64,000 bases of DNA from Actinomadura violacea (GTDB lineage: Bacteria > Actinomycetota > Actinomycetes > Streptosporangiales > Streptosporangiaceae): positions 1 through 64,000 of the forward strand of contig NZ_JAGEPF010000016.1 in the NCBI RefSeq assembly GCF_017573465.1, given 5' to 3'. This document shows, one piece after another, positions 35,218 through 41,696 of this stretch; position 1 is the first letter of the stretch, and every line of letters begins with the position of its first letter. Below the pieces are notes generated by a model, which ran no database searches, was not told the origin of the DNA, and saw only the letters and a program-made list of their open reading frames with translations. Both the position numbers and the translations under genes were made by a program.

Positions 35218-35330
35218 ATCGCCTTCTGACCTGCCCTTTTAGGGGGGTCCCCAAGATCGAATGGCGCAACTTGCGGCCAGTAACTTACCCATTCCGCCAC
35301 GCGCGTGCGCACGTACGCGAGGGAGAGACC

Positions 35331-35447
35331 ATGGAGATCTACGAAGACGGCACGGTCGTCCTGCCGGAGCTGGACCAGGAGGTTGAGTCCTGGTCCATCG
35401 AGCAGGACGGCACCGTCACGATGGTGTTCAGGGACGGGGTGTCATGA
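35331..35447 (+). CDS. small hypothetical phage protein (38 aa)
   Basis: ATG at 35331 with GAGGGAGAG upstream; its ATGA stop overlaps the next gene. Acidic with two DGTV repeats (EDGTVVLPEL, EQDGTVTMVF), suggesting a small beta sheet. No family recognised. Confidence 0.6.
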   Translation: MEIYEDGTVVLPELDQEVESWSIEQDGTVTMVFRDGVS

Positions 35448-35641
35448 CGCCTGAGTCGCCGAGCACCAACGACCGGCTGGTCCGGATCGAGATCAAGCTC
35501 GACCAGGCCCTGACGCAGCACGCCGACCACGAGACGAGGATCCGGCTGCTGGAGCGGGGCCGATGGCCGCTGCCCTCGGTGGCGGTCCTGCTGTCGGTGG
35601 GCGCTCTGGCGGCGGCGGTCATCCCCCTGGTGAGCCACTGA
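35444..35641 (+). CDS. small coiled-coil plus membrane helix protein, holin-like
   Basis: 65 residues. An N-terminal amphipathic helix (RLVRIEIKLDQALTQHADHETRIRLLER) is followed by one C-terminal membrane helix (PSVAVLLSVGALAAAVIPLV). This is the layout of XhlA/holin-accessory proteins of Gram-positive phages. Coupled to genes on both sides. Lysis function is an inference. Confidence 0.65.
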   Translation: MTPESPSTNDRLVRIEIKLDQALTQHADHETRIRLLERGRWPLPSVAVLLSVGALAAAVIPLVSH

Positions 35642-35934
35642 TGTCCGAGGGGGAGCTGGAGCAGGCCCTACGGGAGCTGCTGGACGAGCGGGGGCTGTGG
35701 GGCTTCCACGTCCGGAACTCCAAGGGCTCGGCACCGGGCTGGCCGGACTGGGTGATCCTGGGGTGCCGGCGGGTGCTCTTCCGGGAGCTGAAGAGCGACT
35801 ACGGCCACCTCACACCCGAGCAGCGACGGGTGGGGTACGCCCTCCAGGCCGCCGGACAGGACTTCGCTGTCTGGCGTCCGGCGGACCTGGAGGCGGGGCG
35901 TATCGCTGCTGAGCTGGACGCGCTCACCTACTGA
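35641..35934 (+). CDS. VRR-NUC domain nuclease
   Basis: 97 residues. It carries the PD-(D/E)xK core in VRR-NUC form: WGFHVRNSKGSAPGWPDWVILG, then LFRELKSDYGHLTPEQRRVGYAL, with catalytic D, ExK and the following Gln. Such small nucleases cut Holliday junctions or flaps during phage replication. Overlaps the previous stop. Its 3' end overlaps the convergent 136-residue gene by seven bases. Confidence 0.85.
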   Translation: MSEGELEQALRELLDERGLWGFHVRNSKGSAPGWPDWVILGCRRVLFRELKSDYGHLTPEQRRVGYALQAAGQDFAVWRPADLEAGRIAAELDALTY

Positions 35935-36338
35935 GCGCACATCCTGCGGACGGTGGGCATGACGACCTGGAGCCGGGCGGCCAGGCCCTGCTGGTCCCCG
36001 ATCGGGGCGGCCTCCAGGAAGTCGTTCAGGCTGGCCGAGTAGGCGGCGTAGGCCCTGCCGTCCAGGCGCTGGTACTCCTGCGCCACCGAGGCGTCCGAGG
36101 AGCCCCCTGCGGCCATCTCCAGGGCCGTGCGCGTCAGGGCCTGGACGGCGTCCCGCTCGCACGCTCGGGCGGGGGTGGTGGGCTCGGTAGGGGTCGGGGA
36201 CTCCTGGGCCGCCACAGGCACGCCGTGAGGGCGGGAAGCGGCGATCAGGGCCATGAGCCCCACCAGGGCCACGCCGATGAGGGCCGACAGGACGACCAGG
36301 GTCCCCCGGGGGTGGTGGTCCCTCCTGTGGACGGCCAC
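35928..36338 (-). CDS. membrane-anchored hypothetical protein (136 aa)
   Basis: A short basic head, one membrane helix (about 13-34, TLVVLSALIGVALVGLMALIA), a Pro/Thr-rich stalk and a helical extracytoplasmic domain with two Cys (ACERDAV and RMCAQ) that could pair. It is a lysogenic-conversion or superinfection-exclusion candidate because it is expressed with the repressor-side genes (inference). Confidence 0.65.
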   Translation of the reverse strand: MAVHRRDHHPRGTLVVLSALIGVALVGLMALIAASRPHGVPVAAQESPTPTEPTTPARACERDAVQALTRTALEMAAGGSSDASVAQEYQRLDGRAYAAYSASLNDFLEAAPIGDQQGLAARLQVVMPTVRRMCAQ

Positions 36339-36340
36339 CC

Positions 36341-36634
36341 CTACTTCGCCCCGAGCCGGGAGGCGATGGCCACCGAGGCGTCCACGACCTTGTCGGCCTC
36401 GGCGATGGGCTCTCCCCAGGAGTGGAAGAACCAGAGCCGCCCGCCGTCCTCCGAGCGGGCCTTGCAGGTGACCAGGTCCGAGGGCTCGGGGGCGTCATCG
36501 CAGCATCCGTCCCTGAACGGGTTGGTGACCCGGACGCCGTGGGTCAGGAGCTGGACGTCCAGCCCGTTGTAGGTCTCCAGCCGGATCTTGAGCGCGCCCA
36601 GTCTGCCCTGGGCCTTGGCGATCGGTGTGTCCAT
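36341..36634 (-). CDS. hypothetical phage protein (97 aa)
   Basis: A soluble alpha/beta protein: KAQGRLGALKIRLETYNGLDV, then GCCDDAPEPSDLVTCKARSEDGGRLWFFHSWGEPI. ATG at 36634. The start lies just before the direct-repeat regulatory region shared with the GntR gene, so it is probably transcribed in lysogeny. Function unknown. Confidence 0.65.
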   Translation of the reverse strand: MDTPIAKAQGRLGALKIRLETYNGLDVQLLTHGVRVTNPFRDGCCDDAPEPSDLVTCKARSEDGGRLWFFHSWGEPIAEADKVVDASVAIASRLGAK

Positions 36635-36645
36635 GGCTCCGAACT

Positions 36646-36720
36646 TAGACGCACCTCGATACACCTAGCCATAGATAGACGCACATCGATGGCATTAGTG
36701 CTGGTCAGATAGCGTTCGAT
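36646..36720. promoter_or_regulatory. direct repeats in the divergent repressor promoter region
   Basis: TAGACGCACNTCGAT occurs at 36646-36660 and 36676-36690, exactly 30 bp apart, and a shortened form TAGCGTTCGAT at 36710-36720. They fill the gap between the leftward 97-residue gene and the rightward GntR gene. Likely autoregulatory operator sites; the last copy overlaps a -10-like TAGCGT. Confidence 0.6.
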
Positions 36721-36722
36721 AC

Positions 36723-36974
36723 ATGATCGAACTGGATGGCATCGAGCCCCTGCACCAGCAGTTGGCCGCCGTCCTGCGCGCCCGCATCGAGGACGGCACC
36801 TACCCGGCGGGCTCCCGGCTGCCCTCCATCGCCGAGCTGTGCGAGGAGAGCGGGCTGACCAACACGACCGTCCAGAAGGCCCTCCGCCTGCTGAAGGAGG
36901 AGGGCCTGGTCCGGGGCTTCAAGGGGCGCGGGACGTTCGTGGCCCCTCAGGAGCCCGAGGGCTCGGCGGACTGA
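36723..36974 (+). CDS. GntR-type winged-helix repressor without effector domain
   Basis: 83 residues, only the DNA-binding part: LHQQLAAVLRARIEDGTYPAGSRLPSIAELCEESGLTNTTVQKALRLLKEEGLVRGFKGRGTFV. Stand-alone GntR domains of this sort (KorSA/Tra-region type) repress transfer or lytic genes in actinomycete elements. No Shine-Dalgarno is visible, and TAGCGT lies at -10 distance from the ATG, so a leaderless transcript is likely. The probable master repressor of the prophage. Confidence 0.85.
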   Translation: MIELDGIEPLHQQLAAVLRARIEDGTYPAGSRLPSIAELCEESGLTNTTVQKALRLLKEEGLVRGFKGRGTFVAPQEPEGSAD

Positions 36975-37213
36975 CCCCCGGGGACGATCAGGGCCGCCGG
37001 GGTGATGGCCAGGCCCTCGGGGCGGGGGATACCGGGATAGCCCCGGTACTTCTCCTCGGCGTAGGCGGTGGCGTCGAAGCTGTCGTAGGTGAAGGTCCAG
37101 GTGCGGTCGGCGGCGCAGGCGTACACCCAGTAGCCCACCGAGGGGTGGTCCGGGTGCTGGGCGTACAGGGCCACGTAGCCGTCCGGCCGGACGTCGGCCT
37201 TGATGATCCTCAC
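36947..37213 (-). CDS. hypothetical phage protein (88 aa)
   Basis: A soluble protein rich in Tyr/Trp (DGYVALYAQHPDHPSVGYWVYACAADRTWTFTYDSF). Its last nine codons overlap the 3' end of the GntR gene on the other strand. Overlaps the upstream small gene by four bases. No family recognised. Confidence 0.6.
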   Translation of the reverse strand: MRIIKADVRPDGYVALYAQHPDHPSVGYWVYACAADRTWTFTYDSFDATAYAEEKYRGYPGIPRPEGLAITPAALIVPGGQSAEPSGS

Positions 37214-37386
37214 CGGGTCACCTCCGGCACGTCCAGGAGGGCCCGCAGGGTGTCCGGGGTGGCCAGGGTGCGCACCCGGGAGAGCTGACGCGACAGGCGG
37301 GCCGACTCCATCCGGAGTTCGGCCAGCGCGGTGGCGCTCTTCACTCGCTGCGACTCGAAGTAGTCGCCGTTCATCGATTCATCCAT
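37210..37386 (-). CDS. small hypothetical phage protein (58 aa)
   Basis: A helical, charged protein (SATALAELRMESARLSRQLSRVRTL). ATG at 37386 is assumed; 37374 is an alternative and neither has a strong ribosome site. Coupled to the 88-residue gene. Confidence 0.5.
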   Translation of the reverse strand: MDESMNGDYFESQRVKSATALAELRMESARLSRQLSRVRTLATPDTLRALLDVPEVTR

Positions 37387-37447
37387 GGGGCCGTTGTAGC
37401 ACGCGTTCGGGCATTCCCAAGAGAGTGAAGATGCACCTGTCCCGCGG

Positions 37448-37491
37448 TTCCCCAGATAAGTGGGGAAGGCATTCATTAGTTAACTGGGGAA
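37448..37491. repeat. TTCCCCA/TGGGGAA repeat cluster upstream of the primase gene
   Basis: TTCCCCA at 37448-37454, TGGGGAA at 37461-37467 (an inverted pair with a 6-base centre), and TGGGGAA again at 37485-37491, beside a GTTAAC. The same heptamer recurs at 39552-39617. Could be replication-origin iterons or integrase arm sites. Confidence 0.6.
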
Positions 37492-37625
37492 CGCGTCTCC
37501 GTGACCATTCTGTGACCTCTGACCTGGGATGACAGGTGATCACGCGCCCTGTAGAAAGGGTGGAGCCCCGCCGCTCTGACACGACGGGGCTCCGAAAAGA
37601 CATTCACCTGCGAGAAAGGCTAGCG

Positions 37626-39383
37626 GTGACCAACGACGCTTTCAAGGCGAACCCTCAGCCCCTGACTTTCACCACCATCCCGTTCCAGAACGTCGAAGAG
37701 ACCGAGCCGCTCCCCGGGTACGAGGAGTACGGCCTGCGGCGGGGGACCGGGAAGTGGTCCAAGAAGCCCTCGATCAAGGGGGCCTTCACCGAGTACGAGT
37801 ACGGCTCGGTCCACACCGTGGACGACCCGCAGGGTCACGAGGTCATCGGGTACCCGACCGACACGGACGTGGAGGCCGTCCAGGTGGGCGTCATCTGCTC
37901 GCCCCGCTCGGGCCTGCTCGTCATCGACGTGGACGACCCCGAGGCGTACGCCGAGACCGACCTGGGGGAGCTGCTCCCGCTGGAGGAGTACGCCTACACC
38001 CGGCGGGGAGCGGGCGGCCACATCTACCTGGACATGCGGCACGTCCCCACGGACCGGTGGCCGACCCAGGGACCCATCCGGGGCGGGGACATCAAGAGCG
38101 CGGGCTACGTGGCCGCCGCCGGGTCCCTGCACTACTCCGGCGACCGGTACGAGCGGACGGGCAAGCCCGTCCTGGTGGCCAACGAGCAGGAGGTGGAGGC
38201 GCTCCTGGAGGCCAAGCGGGAGAGCACCGGCTCCTCCCGTCCCGGGGCGTACCGGGGGGACGGCCACGGGGACGATGACACCCTGGCCCGCGCGGTCTAC
38301 GGGTGGGTGTTCCAGGGGCTGGAGGACGGGGAGATCTTCACCCTGTGGCGGGAGCTGGCCGACGAGATCGAGGCCCCCTCCTGGCCGTTCCGGGAGGGCG
38401 ACTACCGCCGCCACCTGAGGGGAGCCCGCCGCAAGTACGAGTCCTCGCAGGTCACAGCGGTTTCCGACAGCAACATCTCCGAGTCCGATGACTCGGTGGT
38501 CCTCCGAGAAAGGCTGTCGGAAAGTCTCCTGACCAGGCTGGATGCCCTCACTCGGGGTCTGTTGATCCCCCGGTGCGAAGTCCTGGCCGACGCCGAGGCC
38601 ATCGCCAAGAAGATCAAGGGTGAGAACGACCCCGACCGCTGGTCTAGGGACTGGAGGAGGAAGGGCGTCCCCGAGGGAGCACAGGCCGTCTTCACGCGCA
38701 TCGCGTCCCTGCGGGCCGATGGCGTCACGACCAGCCCGCACGCCGAGTGGCTGAAGGCCCAGGACCCCACGGGAGAGATCCGGGAGTACCTGTCCAACGC
38801 CGAGTGGGTGATGGCCGAGGTGGACGGCGTCTATGAGGTGCTGAGGGACCGCCCCCTGCCGAAGAGCAAGGCCGAGGTCTGCGTGTGCGGGACCAAGGTC
38901 GTGAGGCGCAACTTCGGCGGGGCCGACCCTGACCGGTGCGTCCACGTCGGCCCCCGCTGGGCCAAGGAGGACACCATGGACACCGTCTTCAAGGCCCACA
39001 TGCACCTGACCTCCCTGGCCCGTCAGAGGGCCTGGGGAGGCTCTGAGGAGCCCGAGGACCGCCCGAGCCGGTACGACGGTGTCTCCTACGTCAACCGGCA
39101 CCTGAGGGACGGTCGTAAGCCCATGTCGGCCTCCCAGTACGCGGAGGCGCTGCTGGAGCTGGAGGCGGCGGGCCGCATCGTCAAGATCCGCAGGGCCCGC
39201 TACTACCGCAACGACCACGCCTGGCAGACCGCCCCCGCCCTGTGGGCGGACGCCGCCGAATACCCCCACCTGGTGAAGACGGACCTGACCACGCCTGAGG
39301 GCGTCCGGGACTTCGTCCGCGTCCGGGTCGGGCTCCACCTGGCTGAGCATCCGATGCCCAGCGAGCTGGCGGTGGCGGCATGA
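37626..39383 (+). CDS. primase-polymerase (Prim-Pol/AEP) replication protein
   Basis: 585 residues. The archaeo-eukaryotic primase fold occupies about 45-230: a VQVGVICSPRSGLLVIDVDDP segment with the metal-binding Asp101/Asp103, the GAGGHIYLDMRH segment with His132, and a third region GGDIKSAGYVAAAGS. No P-loop helicase motif is visible. The rest is helical and Cys-containing (VCVCGTKVV, then RCVHVG), maybe a zinc site, ending in a winged-helix-like part. Starts with GTG at 37626 because GAAAGG lies upstream; longer frames to 37536 lack a site. It probably starts element replication. Confidence 0.85.
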   Translation: MTNDAFKANPQPLTFTTIPFQNVEETEPLPGYEEYGLRRGTGKWSKKPSIKGAFTEYEYGSVHTVDDPQGHEVIGYPTDTDVEAVQVGVICSPRSGLLVIDVDDPEAYAETDLGELLPLEEYAYTRRGAGGHIYLDMRHVPTDRWPTQGPIRGGDIKSAGYVAAAGSLHYSGDRYERTGKPVLVANEQEVEALLEAKRESTGSSRPGAYRGDGHGDDDTLARAVYGWVFQGLEDGEIFTLWRELADEIEAPSWPFREGDYRRHLRGARRKYESSQVTAVSDSNISESDDSVVLRERLSESLLTRLDALTRGLLIPRCEVLADAEAIAKKIKGENDPDRWSRDWRRKGVPEGAQAVFTRIASLRADGVTTSPHAEWLKAQDPTGEIREYLSNAEWVMAEVDGVYEVLRDRPLPKSKAEVCVCGTKVVRRNFGGADPDRCVHVGPRWAKEDTMDTVFKAHMHLTSLARQRAWGGSEEPEDRPSRYDGVSYVNRHLRDGRKPMSASQYAEALLELEAAGRIVKIRRARYYRNDHAWQTAPALWADAAEYPHLVKTDLTTPEGVRDFVRVRVGLHLAEHPMPSELAVAA

Positions 39384-39535
39384 GCTGTCCCACGGGGCTG
39401 AAGGAGCGCCCGACCAAGTCCAGCGCCTGGAAGCTCATCCAGTGGCTGGAGGACGAAGGCAAGATCCTGCCGGGCGAGATGGAGCCGGTCTTCTGCATGA
39501 GGTGCGGGACGTTCCACGTCCGGAAGACGCGCTGA
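39380..39535 (+). CDS. small zinc-ribbon-like phage protein (51 aa)
   Basis: ATGA overlap with the primase gene. It has one Cys near the start (MSCPTG), a helical middle (SSAWKLIQWLEDEGKIL), and FCMRCGTFHVRK at the end, a CxxC knuckle. Probably binds one metal and accompanies replication. Too small for a family assignment. Confidence 0.65.
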   Translation: MSCPTGLKERPTKSSAWKLIQWLEDEGKILPGEMEPVFCMRCGTFHVRKTR

Positions 39536-39944
39536 GCGATCGCTTTTGATCTTCCCCAGGGAAGTACGGAGCGTGATCGTCGGGGGAGTCGATTGGTTCC
39601 CCAACAAACCTGGGAAACAGACGTCGCCTGTGGCATCCTGGGGGCTCGAAGCACACCATGTTGAGGGTAAAACCGCAGGTCAGCGAGTTCCTTACAGAGG
39701 ACGCCTGGACAGCGGATCCTCCATGGGCTGATCGGTGCGACGCGGGACCCACCGCGGGGCGAACCCGGGCGAGCGTGAAATATGAGGTTAGCGACCCCGC
39801 GGGGATGCTGACGAGGGAGGGCGCCGTTTGAACCGAATTTGCTTCAGGTTCGCCGCACCCGCCCTGCCGGCCGCCCGTCCGGGCCCGCCGGAGCGCCGTG
39901 CCGCGTGGCGGGCGAGCGCCCGCGTGTGCGACGGTGTGGGCATC
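39536..39944. other. prophage right-end/host junction region without a certain gene
   Basis: About 400 bp between the last phage gene and folP2. The first ~80 bases hold the TTCCCCA repeats and probably attR arm sites. From 39658 a frame of 57 codons runs to 39831 (MLRVKPQVSEFLTEDAW...), moderately protein-like but without ribosome site; it could be a small host gene, possibly cut by the integration. In the rest, an upstream extension of folP2 (from 39828) is possible but not convincing. Confidence 0.5.
39552..39617. repeat. TTCCCCA repeats at the right end of the prophage
   Basis: TTCCCCA at 39552-39558 (followed by GGGAA) and 39597-39603, paired with TGGGAAA at 39611-39617 as an imperfect inverted repeat. 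Same heptamer as upstream of the primase gene. Confidence 0.55.
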
Positions 39945-40787
39945 ATGACCTCTCCGGACGCCGCGCCGCTGCGGCTGCACGGGCGCGACCTCGGCCGCCA
40001 CGCGATCATGGCCGTGGTGAACCGCACGCCCGACTCCTTCTTCGACAAGGGCGCCACCTTCGGCTTCGGCGCGGCGCTGGACGCGGTGGACCGCGCCGTC
40101 GCGGACGGCGCCGACATCATCGACATCGGCGGCGTGAAGGCCGGCCCGGGCGAGGACGTCGGGGTCGCCGAGGAGCTGCGCCGGGTGGTGGACCTGGTCG
40201 CCGCCGTCCGGGACCGGCATCCCGGCGTGATGATCAGCGTCGACACCTGGCGCGCGGAGGTCGGCGAGGCCGTCGCGGCGGCGGGCGCCGACCTGCTGAA
40301 CGACACCTGGGGCGGCCCCGACCCGGAGCTGGCGGAGGTCGCCGCCGCGCACGGCATCGGCCTGGTCTGCGCGCACGCGGGCGGCCTGGACCCGCGCACC
40401 CGGCCGCACCGGACCGGCTACGGCGACGTGGTCGCGGACGTGGTCGGGCACGTCACCGCCGAGGCCGAGCGGGCGCTCGCGCTCGGGGTGGCGCGGGAGG
40501 CGATCCTGATCGACCCCGCGCACGACTTCGGCAAGAGCACCCGGCACTCGCTGGAGATCACCCGGCGGCTCGGCGAGCTCACCGCCACCGGCTGGCCGGT
40601 ACTGGTCGCGGTGTCCAACAAGGACTTCATCGGGGAGACCCTCGGCCGGCCCGTCGACAAGCGCGGCGTCGGCACCATGGCGGTGCTCGGCGTCTCGGCG
40701 CTGCTCGGCGCCCGCGTCTTCCGCGTCCACGACGTCGCCGCCGCCCGCCGCGCCCTGGACGCCGTCGCGACCCTCGCCTCCGGGTAA
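39945..40787 (+). CDS. folP2: dihydropteroate synthase-family protein (FolP2-type)
   Basis: 280 residues, a TIM-barrel of the DHPS family: MAVVNRTPDSFFDKGATF (instead of the FolP1 NxTPDSFSDGG), DIIDIGGVKAGPGEDV, ISVDTWRAEV, LLNDTWGG, and FGKSTRHSLEI. The NRTPDSF and KGATF variations are the pattern of actinobacterial FolP2, which in mycobacteria is reported not to work as a DHPS. The real substrate is therefore open. ATG at 39945 gives the expected N-terminus. First host gene to the right of the prophage. Confidence 0.88.
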   Translation: MTSPDAAPLRLHGRDLGRHAIMAVVNRTPDSFFDKGATFGFGAALDAVDRAVADGADIIDIGGVKAGPGEDVGVAEELRRVVDLVAAVRDRHPGVMISVDTWRAEVGEAVAAAGADLLNDTWGGPDPELAEVAAAHGIGLVCAHAGGLDPRTRPHRTGYGDVVADVVGHVTAEAERALALGVAREAILIDPAHDFGKSTRHSLEITRRLGELTATGWPVLVAVSNKDFIGETLGRPVDKRGVGTMAVLGVSALLGARVFRVHDVAAARRALDAVATLASG

Positions 40788-40850
40788 GGCCGGGTCAGGG
40801 GAGCGGCGACCCGAGCCGCCAGGCGAGGCACTTGGGCCGGGATCGCGGGA

Positions 40851-41408
40851 TTACAGCGCGGCTTCGCGCTGGCGGGCGCGGTAGGCGGCGACGTGCATGC
40901 GGTTCCCGCACGTGCGGCTGTCGCAGTAGCGGCGGCAGCGGTTGCGCGACAGGTCCACCAGCACGCGCGAGCAGTCGGGCGCCTCGCAGGTGCGCAGCCG
41001 GTCCAGCTCGCCGGCCGCCACGACGTAGGCCAGCGCCATCCCGCAGTCGGCGGCGAGGTGCTCGCCCACCGGGGCGCCCGGCGCGAAGAAGTGCACGTGC
41101 CAGTCGTAGCCGTCGTGGTCGGTCAGGTGCGGGGTGGCGCGGACCTCGCCGACGATCTCGTTGATCAGCCGGACCGCGGTGGGCACGTCGCCGGTCCGGA
41201 ACACCGCGTGGAACCGGTCGCGCAGCGCCAGCACCCGCCCGAGGTCGGCCTCGGTCAGCTCGCCCACGTCGCTGAACGCGCTGCGGCCGACGAACGCGCG
41301 CAGCCCCGGCAGCCCGCCGAGCTCCTCGCCGCCGGACGCGGCGGCACCGGTGTTGATCAGGTCGACGACGACGGCGAGCGCGTGCTCGGTGTCATGGGTG
41401 AAGATCAC
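40851..41408 (-). CDS. CGNR zinc-finger regulator (ABATE domain)
   Basis: 185 residues. The N-terminal ABATE-type helical domain (ALAVVVDLINTG, later VLALRDRFHAVF) is followed by a C-terminal zinc finger: CEAPDCSRVLVDLSRNRCRRYCDSRTCGNRMHVAAYRAR with the CGNR motif. Such proteins are stress- or metabolite-responsive transcription factors in actinobacteria. GTG at 41408 with TGGAG upstream. Convergent with folP2. Confidence 0.9.
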   Translation of the reverse strand: MIFTHDTEHALAVVVDLINTGAAASGGEELGGLPGLRAFVGRSAFSDVGELTEADLGRVLALRDRFHAVFRTGDVPTAVRLINEIVGEVRATPHLTDHDGYDWHVHFFAPGAPVGEHLAADCGMALAYVVAAGELDRLRTCEAPDCSRVLVDLSRNRCRRYCDSRTCGNRMHVAAYRARQREAAL

Positions 41409-41696
41409 TGTCGCTCCAGTCTCGGGGGACCGGGGTCGTACTGCTCCTGGAGGGCGAACCCCCAGACCGTCCCGGCGAGGGCGGGACGGCCGTGCGCCCG
41501 GCCGCGCCGCCGGGGCCGGAACGCGGCCCAAGCCCCCACCCTACGACGCCGGAGGGCGCCGTCCGCGCCGACCCTGCCGCCGCGCCGCAGCCGGTTCCGG
41601 CCCCGCTGCCTGCGGGAACGTTCCATAATCGGGCCGGCTCCGCCGCCGGGCGGCCGCCGCGCGCGTACCCCGCCGCGATCCGGAGAGGATCACGGC

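Larger units (their letters stand above)
23895..39617. mobile_element. integrated tailless DJR (tectivirus-like) prophage, ~15.7 kb; ends approximate
   Basis: Between host gmd and folP2 lies a block with lower GC, nearly no spacing between genes and viral gene types. It has a tyrosine integrase (left end), a leftward late operon (34425 to 24975) with double-jelly-roll-type capsid protein, A32-like ATPase, lytic enzymes and many small membrane proteins, and a rightward early module with a repressor and primase-polymerase. There is no terminase, portal, tail tube or tape measure. Size and gene order match tectivirus-like genomes. I could not find a convincing direct repeat (only chance-length matches such as GAGGACGC) to fix attL/attR; the true right end lies between 39536 and about 39830. 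Confidence 0.85.

Noticed and set aside
35218..35330. A riboswitch or structured leader before the 38-codon phage gene.
   Set aside because: Only short GC-rich palindromes (GTGCGCAC) and no conserved aptamer core that I recognise.
36225..36712. Plus-strand frames opposite the 136-aa and 97-aa phage genes.
   Set aside because: No ribosome sites and shadow-type composition; the minus-strand frames have better starts and fit the divergent promoter region.
23895..39617. Interpretation as an integrative conjugative element of the pSAM2 type (integrase plus GntR repressor plus Prim-Pol).
   Set aside because: No TraB/FtsK translocase of full length, no spread genes and no excisionase; the capsid-like protein, compact ATPase and wall hydrolases point to a virus. 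The early module does resemble such elements, so shared ancestry of that part is possible.
23895..39617. Interpretation as a defective tailed prophage or a phage satellite.
   Set aside because: No terminase, portal, head-tail connector, tape measure or tail-tube pattern among the genes, and no gaps suggesting deletion.
23824..39830. Short repeats (GAGGACGC, TGAGGGT, TGGGGGC) as attL/attR cores.
   Set aside because: Only 7-8 bases long; with two flanks of this size such matches are expected by chance.
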